Shown here piece by piece: positions 1 to 7,457 of a stretch of 17,500 bases of DNA. The notes beneath the pieces are model-generated. The model did not search any database. It was not told where the DNA came from and saw only the letters and a program-made list of their open reading frames with translations. Within the stretch, counting starts at the first letter, position 1, and every line of letters begins with the position of its first letter. The position numbers and the translations under genes are program-made. Source of the stretch: Stramonita haemastoma. Lineage: Eukaryota; Mollusca; Gastropoda; Neogastropoda; Muricidae. Where the stretch lies: NCBI GenBank assembly GCA_030674155.1, contig CM060335.1, positions 51,791,540 through 51,809,039 of the forward strand, written 5' to 3'.

Positions 1-259
1 TTTCTCACATCAAGAACTTTATCAAGTATTGATCTCCAAATAATCCATTTGAAATCCCCTCCTCCCTCTTGTCATCTTTTAGTACTAATCACATCTCTTT
101 TCTTCTCAATTCTTGCTTTTCCGTCTTTTTTTCCTCTCCCAATCACATCTCTTCTCCTTTTTCTTCATCTTCTTCCAAACTTCTTTTCTCTTGTCAAACG
201 CTTCTCCCCTCCCCCCCCCCTCCCCCTCCACTGGCCCCATTTCTGTTCTTTTCTCAGCC
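1..259 (+). repeat. CT-rich low-complexity stretch
   Basis: A pyrimidine-rich region of irregular CTT, TTTC and CCT runs with a C run near 207-219. Seen on the plus strand it ends in a sequence like a 3' splice site, a polypyrimidine run followed by TTTTCTCAG at about 249-257. Long open frames here arise from the biased composition and are not treated as genes. Confidence 0.7.
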
Positions 260-391
260 ATGGCCTGTGCCGTGCAAGCCACACGCCTGCCCCTTTCCTT
301 CTTCTTCCTCTTCTTTTCTTCTTCTTCTCTCGTCCATCATTCTGCTTCTCCTTGCCCTGTCGCCTGCCACGTTCTACTGACTGCTATATAG
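260..391 (+). CDS. weak small ORF (43 aa), hydrophobic, possibly after a splice acceptor
   Basis: The ATG sits in a near-ideal Kozak context (CAGCCATGG), three bases after a polypyrimidine tract ending in CAG. The frame starts MACAVQATRLPLS, continues into a Phe/Ser-rich hydrophobic stretch, then a short tail with three cysteines, and stops at a TAG. It could be read as a signal peptide or a tiny secreted peptide. However, the hydrophobic part is encoded by a CTT-like repeat, which gives Phe/Ser/Leu runs by chance. No family is recognised. The likeliest explanation is a chance frame; the Kozak and acceptor match is the only reason to list it. Confidence 0.13.
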   Translation: MACAVQATRLPLSFFFLFFSSSSLVHHSASPCPVACHVLLTAI

Positions 392-763
<372 letters not shown>

Positions 764-799
764 ACAAACACATACATACATACTCGCGCGCGTGCCTGT

Positions 800-884
800 G
801 AAGAAGAGAAGAAGAAGAAGAAGAAGAAGAAGAAGAAGAAAGAAAAAGAAGAAAGAAGAAGAAGAAGAAGAAGAAAAGAAGAGG
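800..884. repeat. (GAA)n trinucleotide array
   Basis: Homopurine tract of AAG/GAA repeats with AAAAAG interruptions. It is long enough to be a candidate for triplex (H-DNA) formation, since one strand is entirely purine. Confidence 0.95.
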
Positions 885-892
885 TAGATTTA

Positions 893-1060
893 TTTATTTA
901 TTCTTTTAGGTCAAGGATAATGGAATAAACACTCGTGTGCTTTTTACATCCAGTCCCAGTGTGTATGCGGTTTTGTAAATTTTGTCACGTTTCCACCGCC
1001 ACGCAAGGGCCTACTCTTTCTATAGGCGGAACAGGGTTTAACGTGTGCACAAGATGTTCT
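893..1060 (-). mobile_element. SINE-like family A, copy A1 (5'-truncated)
   Basis: On the minus strand this copy ends in the family tail: GGATGTAAAAAGCAC, a small hairpin, then a TTATCC-like motif and an A-rich end at about 893-915. Body motifs match the other copies, including the CTGTTCCGC-like block and the CCACCG...GCCTACTC region, but with more substitutions than A2, A3 or A5, so this is an older copy. The 5' end is cut at the AGATGTTCTG position, where a GA microsatellite begins directly. No tRNA-like head and no coding capacity are visible. Confidence 0.85.
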
Positions 1061-1205
<145 letters not shown>

Positions 1206-1324
1206 CAGACGAGGAATATATCTTTGAAAAAGAAAAGTTAAAAAAACCCCAGCTGTTTTCAAAATCCATGTTAGAATTAATTTAAAAAAAAAATATTTGA
1301 TAACGAAAGAAAAAAATCCCAAAG
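1206..1324. other. AT-rich spacer
   Basis: Short A-rich sequence between two GA arrays; no gene signal seen. Confidence 0.5.
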
Positions 1325-1333
1325 TGAGAGAGA

Positions 1334-1403
<70 letters not shown>
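1325..1403. repeat. (GA)n microsatellite
   Basis: GA dinucleotides with AGAAG and GAGGAG interruptions, purine on the plus strand throughout. Confidence 0.96.
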
Positions 1404-1405
<2 letters not shown>

Positions 1406-1461
1406 AGTTCAAGTCAATTCTTTTATTTGGAGGATTTGATTTTGATTTGATTTGGTTTGTT

Positions 1462-1660
1462 TTGATTTGTTTTATTCTTTTATATCGAGGATAATGGGAT
1501 AAGCACTCTTGTGCTTTTTTACATCCAGTCCCCGTGTGTATGCAGTTTTGTAAATGTCATCTGTTCTCACCGGCACACGATGGCCTACTCTTACGAAAAG
1601 CGGAACAGAATTTTTAACGTGTGCGCAAGATGTTCTGCGTGCGTTCGCACACGGAGCCTC
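1462..1660 (-). mobile_element. SINE-like family A, copy A2
   Basis: A well-preserved copy. Read on the minus strand it runs from GAGGCTCCGTGTGCGAACGC, through CAGAACATCTTGCGCAC, CGCTTTTCGTAAGAGTAGG and CCATCGTGTGCCGGTG, to CACACGGGGACTGGATG. It then has the hairpin tail AAGCAC-AAGA-GTGCTT and ends ATTATCCTCGATATAAAAG. It has no protein-coding capacity. A second partial tail is joined to its upstream end (1661-1694). Confidence 0.88.
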
Positions 1661-1694
1661 AATAAGCACTTATGTGCTTTTTTGCATCCAGTCC
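1661..1694 (-). mobile_element. second family A tail fused to copy A2
   Basis: The sequence AATAAGCACTTATGTGCTTT followed by TTTGCATCCAGTCC repeats the family A tail (on the minus strand GGACTGGATGC, AAGCAC, ATAA, GTGCTT). It joins directly to the truncated end of A2, so on the minus strand the tail of one element leads straight into another element. This is either a head-to-tail dimer or a template-switching product. Confidence 0.75.
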
Positions 1695-1722
1695 ACACCC
1701 TTATCAGAGATCATACATAAAA

Positions 1723-1725
<3 letters not shown>

Positions 1726-1797
<72 letters not shown>
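1726..1797. repeat. (GA)n microsatellite
   Basis: Near-perfect GA dinucleotide array of about 70 bases. Confidence 0.97.
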
Positions 1798-1798
<1 letters not shown>

Positions 1799-2151
1799 CA
1801 AAATTTTAATGTAAACAAGATTTACGCTGTCGGCAATGGCCTGTTTCTATAGCCTTTTTGTCCATGCTTTCAATCGACTTACACCTGTAGACCTGTAGGC
1901 CTTATAAAACGTCAACCTGGTATAATATTGCAATGCGTGTGACTCATTGACTTTTACCGATTTCAAACAAAAGCATTGGTGCCAAGTGTACATGTACTTT
2001 CAAAATTTTTGTATCACAAAATCAGAACAAAGTACACAACAAATAAACGTCACGTTACTCAAACACACACCGGGACAACACGGCAAACAGTAACGTACCT
2101 AACTTTGTCAACACACTTATGGCGACACTTAACATCAACCTTGACCCTTAC
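1798..2151. other. unique AT-rich sequence; possible intron 1 of the minus-strand exon at 2152-2235
   Basis: Non-repetitive sequence. Its right edge is the intron side of the splice donor at 2151/2150 if the exon model is right. No further exon with a matching frame is recognised in it. Confidence 0.35.
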
Positions 2152-2235
2152 CTGCGGCCGAGTGGGGACCGGCAAAGACAGCAGGAGAAACACTGCCGTG
2201 ACAGGAACAATCCAGCCATGGTACACTCCCTCCAT
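2152..2235 (-). CDS. candidate first coding exon with signal peptide (gene continues beyond)
   Basis: On the minus strand an ATG in strong Kozak context (CGAAGAATGGAGG, A at -3 and G at +4) opens a 28-codon frame that ends in phase 0 at a textbook donor, CCGCAG|GTAAGG (exon end 2152, GT at 2151-2150). An in-frame TGA at 2277-2275 limits upstream extension. The peptide begins MEGVYHGW and continues with the hydrophobic core IVPVTAVFLLLSL, then PVPTRPQ, which fits an N-terminal signal peptide with possible cleavage near the end of the exon. The protein would therefore be secreted or membrane-bound, but its identity cannot be told. Without the splice, the frame reads on only to about 2059. No downstream exon was identified, so this remains a model. 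Confidence 0.4.
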
Positions 2236-2440
2236 TCTTCGTTTCCTCACAAAAGTCACCAAAACTTCAATCAGTCACTTCGCAAAGCAACAATTGACAG
2301 CCTTGATTGTGTAGATCTAAAACAACCACGACGATGCAGACGTAGGCTAGCCTAGTGACAAAAATGAGCAGACAACAATTTACTTCGTGCCGGAAACACG
2401 CGAGGCGAGATTCGCTTTGGGACAGACGGTGTCACTCGGT
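2236..2440 (-). promoter_or_regulatory. possible 5' UTR and promoter-proximal region
   Basis: Unique sequence immediately upstream (minus strand) of the candidate first exon, with a CpG-containing stretch at about 2390-2430 (GCCGGAAACACGCGAGGCG on plus). No TATA box or initiator is convincing. It includes the 12-bp perfect palindrome TAGGCTAGCCTA at 2343-2354. The role is inferred from position only. Confidence 0.2.
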
Positions 2441-2728
2441 GGAGAGATAATGAAAAGGTAGACTTGCAGTGCAGTGTAGCAAGAAGTCTATGCGCGTAGG
2501 CTACTAGTCCTGTTTTGGTGTGTGCGTTTCGTCCCAGGACTAGTCTTTATTATTATCCCCCCCCCCCCCCCCCAGGACTAGGCTAACAGTAGGCTAGACC
2601 TACTAGGCATTGTTGGTGGGAAGGAAGGTATTAGGCTACGTTTACTTATGGAGATTTTACATTTTTTATCAGACCATCTCAGTAATATAGTTTTGGTGAT
2701 TCGAAAGCAAGGGTATTGTGTGGTATGA

Positions 2729-2730
<2 letters not shown>
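2441..2730. other. unique spacer with inverted repeat and poly-C
   Basis: Non-coding sequence with the 10-bp perfect inverted repeat ACTAGTCCTG (2503-2512) and CAGGACTAGT (2535-2544). A C run follows (about 2557-2573), and CAGGACTA recurs right after it. No gene is seen. Confidence 0.5.
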
Positions 2731-2777
<47 letters not shown>

Positions 2778-2935
2778 GTGTGTGTGTGTGTGTGTGTGTG
2801 AATATGGATCTAGATCAATAATGTTTGGCTATCGACAAGGAAAAGGTGTGTGCGCGCGCGCGCACGTGCGTGTGTGCGTGTGTTTATATAGTGTGTGTGT
2901 GCACGTGTGCGTGCGATATTTGTTGTGTTTTAAGT
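2731..2935. repeat. (GT)n microsatellite with a second GT/CG-rich block
   Basis: About 70 bases of GT dinucleotides (2731-2800), a short unique interval, then a GT/GC alternating purine-pyrimidine block at about 2846-2920 including GTGTGCGCGCGCGCGCACG. Such alternating tracts can adopt Z-DNA. Confidence 0.93.
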
Positions 2936-3190
2936 AACATTATAAGCACAAGAAACAGAGACACACAGAGCAAGGGTGTGATGCATGTTTGGCGTCAACT
3001 TGCCAGTTGTCGCCTTGTGCAAGTTGTGACAGGTGACACTGTACACCACACCTTGATATGTCGCAATAAACCACTTCTTTATGTTTACCTAGTGACAGTA
3101 GCCTGTATATAATATATATTTTTTTTAATACGCCCCCCAGAATATGCAAAGATTCTTACTCTTATTGTCTGTATAGGTCTGTCTCTCTTA
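2936..3190. other. unique spacer, no gene seen
   Basis: Mixed-composition sequence between GT and TAG repeats. Open frames of 69-95 codons cross it but lack start context, splice sites or recognisable domains. Confidence 0.5.
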
Positions 3191-3219
3191 GTGTGTATGT
3201 GTGGAGGTAATGGTAGTAT

Positions 3220-3292
3220 TGCTACAATAGAAGTAGAAGTAACAGTAGTGGTGATGGTGGTGGTAGAAGTAGTAGTGTGTAGTCTAGTGGCC

Positions 3293-3332
<40 letters not shown>

Positions 3333-3415
3333 CAGTAGTAGTAGTAGGCCTAGTAGTAAGTAGTAGTAGTAGTAGTAGTAGTAGTATAGTAGTAGTAGTA
3401 GTAGTAGTAGTTAGT
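3220..3415. repeat. (TAG)n / (GTA)n array, left half
   Basis: Imperfect GTA repeats becoming nearly pure TAG from about 3291, with TAGGCCTA embedded at 3345-3352. The same motif resumes at 3644 on the other side of SINE copy A3. Confidence 0.95.
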
Positions 3416-3643
3416 ATTATATTTTTTTTTATTATTTTTTTTTATTTTATTCTTTTATATCGAGGATAAGAGAATAAGCAATCATGTGCTTTTTTTCATC
3501 CGGTCCCCGTGTGTATGCAGTTTTGTAAATATTTTCATCTGTTCCCACCGGCACACGATGGCCTACTCTTACGAAAAGCGGAACAGGATTTAACGTGTGC
3601 GCAAGATGTTCTGCGTGCGTTCGCACACGGGGCCTCGGTTTAA
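3416..3643 (-). mobile_element. SINE-like family A, copy A3, inserted in a TAG array
   Basis: On the minus strand it starts TTTAAACCGAGGCCCCGTGT, contains GCGAACGCACGCAGAACATC and the CCTGTTCCGC, GTAAGAGTAGG and GGTGGGAACAGATG blocks, and ends with GGACCGGATG, an AAGCA/TGCTT hairpin, TTATCCTCGATATAAAAG and a long A/T-rich tail (about 3416-3460). The (TAG)n array lies on both sides, as expected if the element inserted into an existing array. Target-site duplications cannot be distinguished inside the repeat. Confidence 0.9.
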
Positions 3644-3644
3644 A

Positions 3645-3697
<53 letters not shown>

Positions 3698-3756
3698 TGT
3701 AGTGTGTGTGTGTGTGTGTGTGTGTGTGTCTGTGTGTGTGTGTGTGTGTGTGTTTG
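3644..3756. repeat. (TAG)n right half then (GT)n
   Basis: TAG trinucleotides to about 3697, then GT dinucleotides to about 3751. Confidence 0.96.
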
Positions 3757-3785
3757 ATTTATTCTTTTATATCGAGGATAATGTA

Positions 3786-3786
<1 letters not shown>
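3757..3786 (-). mobile_element. family A, copy A4: tail fragment only
   Basis: About 30 bases, TTATTCTTTTATATCGAGGA then TAATG, identical to the terminal tail of family A, with (GT)n arrays on both sides. This is what an extremely 5'-truncated retrotransposition into a GT array would leave. Confidence 0.75.
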
Positions 3787-3823
<37 letters not shown>

Positions 3824-3845
3824 ATGCACACGCGCGTGTGCCTCT
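3787..3845. repeat. (GT)n microsatellite
   Basis: GT dinucleotides with a CATGCACACGCGCGTG interruption. Confidence 0.95.
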
Positions 3846-3900
3846 GTGTGTGTTGTTATTGTTATCATTATTTTTGCTATTATTGTTATTGTTATTTTAT

Positions 3901-4172
3901 TTTGAGGATAATAGTGGCTTTTTCTACAGAATTTTGCCAGGGACAACCCCATTATTGCCGTGGGTTCTTTTACGCGCGCCAAATAATGATTTGTAACACA
4001 CGGGACCTCGGTTTATCGTCTCACCCGAAAGACTAGCGCCCAGACCACAACTCATGGTCTAATGGATGGGGGGAAAGTTTTGGGCCCAAACGGGATTCGA
4101 GCCACACTTCCGACCCGGACATTTCGCTTTCTAGGCAGGCGTGTTACGTAACTCCTAGACCACCGACCCCCC
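3901..4172 (-). mobile_element. tRNA-derived SINE family B, copy B1
   Basis: On the minus strand it starts at a tRNA-like head (GGGTCGGTGGTCTAGGAG...GGCTCGAATCCCG) with Pol III A and B boxes. A CCATTAGACCATGAG segment follows, then the internal block GTGAGACGATAAACCGAGG continuing TCCCGTGTG, then AAGAACCCACGGCAATAATG, GGGTTGTCCCTGGCAAAATT and CTGTAGAAAAAG, ending ATTATCCTCAAAATAAAAT. The internal domain is nearly identical to copy B2 while the flanks are more diverged, as in the highly-conserved-domain SINEs of molluscs. I cannot assign the named domain without a comparison. No protein is encoded; mobilisation would depend on a LINE in trans. Confidence 0.9.
4091..4163 (-). promoter_or_regulatory. 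internal Pol III promoter of SINE B1 (A and B boxes)
   Basis: A box TGGTCTAGGAG at 4163-4153 and B box GGCTCGAATCC at 4103-4093, in the order and approximate spacing of a tRNA gene. A GTTACGTAAC palindrome follows the A box and looks like an insertion relative to B2. Confidence 0.75.
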
Positions 4173-4183
4173 AGGCAGTGGAT

Positions 4184-4447
4184 CCTCCTCTTCTTCTTCT
4201 TCTTCACAATTCTTCTTCACAATTCTTCTTCTTCTTCTTCACAATTCTTCTTCTTCTTCACAATTCTTCTTCTTCTTCTTCTTCTTCTTCTTCTCACATT
4301 CTTCTTCTTCACAATTCTTCTTCTTCTTCTTCGCAATTCTTCTGCTTCTTCTTCGCAATTCTTCTGCTTCTTCTTCGCAATTCTTCTGCTTCTTCTTCTT
4401 CGCAATTCTTCTGCTTTTTCTTCGCAATTCTTCTGCTTCTTCTTCGT
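4184..4447. repeat. (CTT)n array with embedded CAATTCTTC minisatellite
   Basis: A pyrimidine-rich CTT array. In its left part the spacer is TTCACAATTC. In its right part (about 4331-4447) it becomes a regular 22-25 base unit, TTCGCAATTCTTCTGCTTC, repeated about five times. Long frames on both strands are Ser/Phe or Glu/Lys/Arg runs from the repeat. Confidence 0.95.
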
Positions 4448-4818
4448 TTGTCGAACGCTCTGACAGCAACTATTGTTATCTGTCATACAAGGCGAAATGC
4501 GTTGCGCTGCCATTGAGCGCCTTGACAAATCAGGCCCAGCACATCTGACTTCGGTATGGGAGAAATAATTACAATCTTTGAAGACTTTCTGGAAAAAAGG
4601 CAGGAGAGTGGAGCAAGACGGCAGAAAATAGCCGAGAAGGTGACAAGAGAAGGGAACGAGTCAGCAACAAAGAGAGGGATAGAAAAGAGGGAACTCGTAG
4701 CACAGAATTCCCTGAAGGTGGGGATGCTATATTGACAGGCCCCCGGCGTCCTCGCGGGGACGGGGGCTTTTCTGTTCTGCACTGCCTGGCGCTGGTGATT
4801 CTCTCCCGCCATCTTGCT
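4448..4818. other. non-repetitive island with competing short ORFs
   Basis: A mixed-composition island between a CTT array and SINE copy A5. On plus, an ATG at 4556 opens a 59-residue highly charged frame (starts MGEIITIFEDFLEKRQ, ends at TGA 4733-4735) that reads like coding sequence. A second frame, MRCAAIERLDKSG, ends just where the first begins, as if one ORF were broken by a frameshift. On minus, an ATG at 4812 in ideal context (CAAGATGGCGGG, also a YY1-like motif) opens a 109-residue frame to 4483. Both cannot be real over the same bases. The charged plus frame looks the more protein-like. No family is recognised; a degraded transposon ORF is possible. Confidence 0.35.
4739..4771 (+). 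other. GC-rich hairpin followed by T run
   Basis: GCCCCC pairs with GGGGGC and GTCC with GGAC around a TCGCGG loop, with a 3-base bulge (GGC) on the 5' side: 10 base pairs in all, followed by TTTT at 4768-4771. It could act as a Pol III-type stop or be part of a structured transposon end. Function unknown. Confidence 0.5.
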
Positions 4819-5048
4819 TCACATATTTATTTTATTTTTATTCTTTTATATCGAGGATAATGGAATAAGCTCTCATTTGCTTTTTTACATCCAGTCCCTG
4901 TGTGTATGCAGTTTTTGTAAATCGTGTCATCTGTTCCCACCGGCACACGATGGCCTACTCTTACGAAAAGCGGAACAGGATTTAACGTGCGCCCGGGATG
5001 TTCTGCATGCGTTCGCACATGGGACCTCGCTTTATAGTCTCATCCGCA
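4819..5048 (-). mobile_element. SINE-like family A, copy A5 (longest 5' extent)
   Basis: Read on minus it begins CGGATGAGACTATAAAGCGA followed by GGTCCCATGTGCGAACGC, then has the full family body and the tail GGACTGGATG, AAGC...GCTT, ATTATCCTCGATATAAAAG, ending in an A/T-rich run at 4819-4835. It reaches further upstream than the other copies, and this extra sequence matches the internal block of family B (GATGAGACGATAAACCGAGG), which ties the two families together. No tRNA-like head is present. Confidence 0.9.
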
Positions 5049-5085
5049 CTGCACTATACTGCAATAGAATGCGAGACGATAAATA

Positions 5086-5170
5086 CAATACAATACAATA
5101 CAATACAAATACAATACAATACAATACAACACAATACGATACAGTACAGTACAGCACAGTACAGTACCGT
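5086..5170. repeat. (AATAC)n pentanucleotide array changing to ACAGT units
   Basis: About ten AATAC units, then a graded change through CGATACAGT to ACAGTACAGT units. Confidence 0.93.
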
Positions 5171-5398
5171 GCATTTCAAGACCAGATTGGCTAACACTCA
5201 AATCGTCCCCAACATTCCCAAAGAGCGAAACACAGAGACAGTCAGAGTTGGAGGCCGGCGGCCGATTTATAGCAGGCTGGACACGATTATCGCCCCTTTT
5301 CCGATCACCCAATCCTTCAGCAGATCTGCAGTTTCTCATCTCCTGCCTGCTTCTGTTTGCTGCGGTAAATGTAAACCTATGAATAGTCGCATCAGTTG
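5171..5398. other. unique sequence, gene content uncertain
   Basis: Non-repetitive, moderately GC-rich. The minus strand stays open in one frame across it (residues such as RSRQEMRNCRSAEGLGDRKR), but the frame has no valid ATG or splice support and runs into repeats on both sides. A TATAAA (minus, about 5271-5266) may be incidental. No gene is called. Confidence 0.4.
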
Positions 5399-5665
5399 CG
5401 CACGCACGCACGCATGCACCGCGTGCGCGCGCGCGCGCACACACACACACACAGAGCGTGAACACACACACACACACAGAGAATAAAAAGTAGCATGCAG
5501 CCTTTATTTAACCAAGCTGGTAAAATGTGCATAGAATTAATTACACACACACACATACATAGATACACGCGCGCGCGCGCGCACACACGCATGCGCACAC
5601 ACACACCACAGTAGCAACTAATATGCAGCATTTATTCAACCAAGCTGGTAAATTGTGCATAGAAT

Positions 5666-5680
<15 letters not shown>
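5399..5680. repeat. tandem duplication (about 128 bp) of AC/CG block plus anchor
   Basis: The anchor ATGCAGC-TTTATT-AACCAAGCTGGTAAA-TGTGCATAGAAT occurs at about 5495-5538 and again at about 5623-5666. Each copy is preceded by a CGCG/CACA block and followed by AC repeats. CAAGCTGG lies at 5513 and 5641, a period of 128. The anchors differ at several positions, so the duplication is not recent. Confidence 0.85.
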
Positions 5681-5734
<54 letters not shown>

Positions 5735-5751
5735 CCTCTCTCTCTCTCTGG
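5668..5751. repeat. (AC)n then (CT)n microsatellite
   Basis: About 65 bases of AC followed by CCCCTCTCTCTCTCTCT. Confidence 0.97.
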
Positions 5752-6010
5752 TGGTAAAAATCAGTGTTTATTATGCTCAGAACGTGAACATTCTTGCGGT
5801 AAAACAAGGAAACAAAACCCCCCAAAGGACCTACCCTACAAAAAATGCCCCACAGACAAAAGAGGACTTTATTCCACCGTAAGGTCATGGCTACACTCCG
5901 CACTTCCAGCATTATACAGCTACAATGTCCAAACGGTTCAAGGAAAAAAAAAACATGGAGAAAGAAGACCCCAAACCAAAAAAGAAACAGAAGTTGGTGT
6001 AACAGACATG
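5752..6010. other. unique spacer, no gene seen
   Basis: Mixed sequence with an A run near 5945. A minus-strand frame crosses it between two repeat arrays but contains no recognisable domain or start signal. Confidence 0.45.
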
Positions 6011-6017
6011 ATAATAC

Positions 6018-6059
<42 letters not shown>

Positions 6060-6210
6060 TATCATCATCATCGCGATCAGCATTGCGACCATCATCATGA
6101 TCATAATCATCACCAATCATCATCATCATCATCGTGATCATGATCATCATCATGATCATCACCAATCATCATCGTCGTGGTCATCTTCATTGTCATCATC
6201 ATCATGATAA
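6011..6210. repeat. (ATC)n array with GATCATC variants
   Basis: Trinucleotide ATC repeats, pure at first and then interleaved with CGTGATCATGATC and ACCAATC blocks. Confidence 0.95.
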
Positions 6211-6231
6211 GGGTAATTATACTGACGATCC

Positions 6232-6347
6232 GATAACAACAACAACAACACTGGAGTTGTAGATAATAAAAGTAAAGATGGTGATAATGATGATGTTGAT
6301 GATAGCAGCAGTAATAATAATGATATAACAACAAGAACAACAAGAAC

Positions 6348-6382
<35 letters not shown>

Positions 6383-6473
6383 TATAATAATAATATAATA
6401 ATGAGATGATGATGATGATGGTGATGATGATGATGATAACAACAGCAAGAACAACAACAACAACACAATAATA

Positions 6474-6518
<45 letters not shown>

Positions 6519-6600
6519 ATACTAACTACATACTACTACTAACTACATATACTACTACTACTACACTACTAATGATAATAATAATAATGTATCAGCAGTA
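6232..6600. repeat. AAC / AAT / GAT trinucleotide patchwork
   Basis: Successive short AAC, GAT, AAT and ACT arrays with ATAATATAATA junctions. The longest is (AAT)n at about 6478-6516. Confidence 0.93.
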
Positions 6601-6865
6601 ACAGCTGAGCTAATACACACATTAACCAAATAATAATGCTGCAAAATCATCACAATGGCGTCAATACCACTGACAAAAATGAGCCGCCCCCTCCCCCAAA
6701 CAACAACAGAAAAAACCCCACAAAAACCAGGGGGGGGGGGGGGGGATGAAACACATCGACATGATTTCTCTCCTACACCGATTCACTTGAAACCTCACCT
6801 CATATCCACAGAATCATTAACACGATGTTGGCAATTTAAACGAACCTTTACCCTGCCTCCAGTGA
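6601..6865. other. A-rich spacer with G homopolymer, no gene seen
   Basis: A-rich unique sequence with a G run at about 6730-6745. Confidence 0.5.
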
Positions 6866-6867
6866 TC

Positions 6868-6868
<1 letters not shown>

Positions 6869-6910
<42 letters not shown>

Positions 6911-6976
6911 CTCCTCATCTCTCTCTTCCTCTCTCTCTCTCTCTCTCTCTCTCCTCCTCTCTCTCTCTCTCTCTCG
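6869..6976. repeat. (CT)n microsatellite with CTCCTC interruptions
   Basis: CT dinucleotides in three blocks separated by CTCCTCCTCAT and TTCC-type interruptions; pyrimidine on plus. Confidence 0.96.
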
Positions 6977-7130
6977 TGTGCAGAAGCAGTCTGAGACAGC
7001 TACAGCTGTTAAAATCTAAGATTTAAGCCCATATAAAAAAGCGAAAAAACGAAGTAAAAAATACGATTGTCCACACAGTTAGGAGACCAAATGATGACGC
7101 CGGAGAGCGAATTTCAGATTTAAGATCAAC

Positions 7131-7457
7131 ATGCCCGGGTTTTACTGTTACGATTATTATGATTATCATTATCGTGTTCTGATCACGATTATCATTCTTC
7201 TTCTTCTCTCGTTCGCTGTACACTGTCAGATGTGTCTGGGAAAAATAATGGCAAGTCCTTTCCAGCTCCTCACGATTATCATTATTTTATGTCATCTTTG
7301 GGGAAAAAAATCTCATTCATTGAGATTGGATTTCTCAAAGAAGGGACAGCAAAGCAGTTTCCAAAAAGATGATTACTTCAGTGAAGAGGAGAATGCTGTC
7401 ATGTGTAATGTCAATCAGAATAGAAAGAAGGTTTTAAAAAAATTAAAATCGAAGTAA
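7131..7457 (+). CDS. weak ORF (108 aa) with signal-like N-terminus
   Basis: A true ATG with A at -3 opens a frame that starts MPGFYCYDYYDYHYR, then has a hydrophobic segment LITIIILLLLSFAVHCQ resembling a signal peptide. A second hydrophobic patch (LLTIIIILCHLW) follows, then a charged tail ending KKVLKKLKSK before TAA. The hydrophobic parts are encoded by ATT/ATC-rich sequence like nearby simple repeats, which weakens the case. No family is recognised and there is no homologous neighbour. It could be a small secreted or membrane peptide, or chance. Confidence 0.15.
   Translation: MPGFYCYDYYDYHYRVLITIIILLLLSFAVHCQMCLGKIMASPFQLLTIIIILCHLWGKKSHSLRLDFSKKGQQSSFQKDDYFSEEENAVMCNVNQNRKKVLKKLKSK

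Noticed and set aside
3901..4172. Possible protein-coding remnant in the conserved SINE domain
   Set aside because: Short frames differ between B1 and B2 and are broken by stops and indels, whereas the nucleotide sequence is conserved, which fits a non-coding SINE domain.
4217..4528. Glu/Lys/Arg-rich protein on minus
   Set aside because: Antisense reading of the CTT array.
5541..6116. 191-residue minus-strand frame
   Set aside because: Joins an ATC-derived Met run, a unique spacer and an AC-derived Cys-Val run; no start signal or domain in the unique part.
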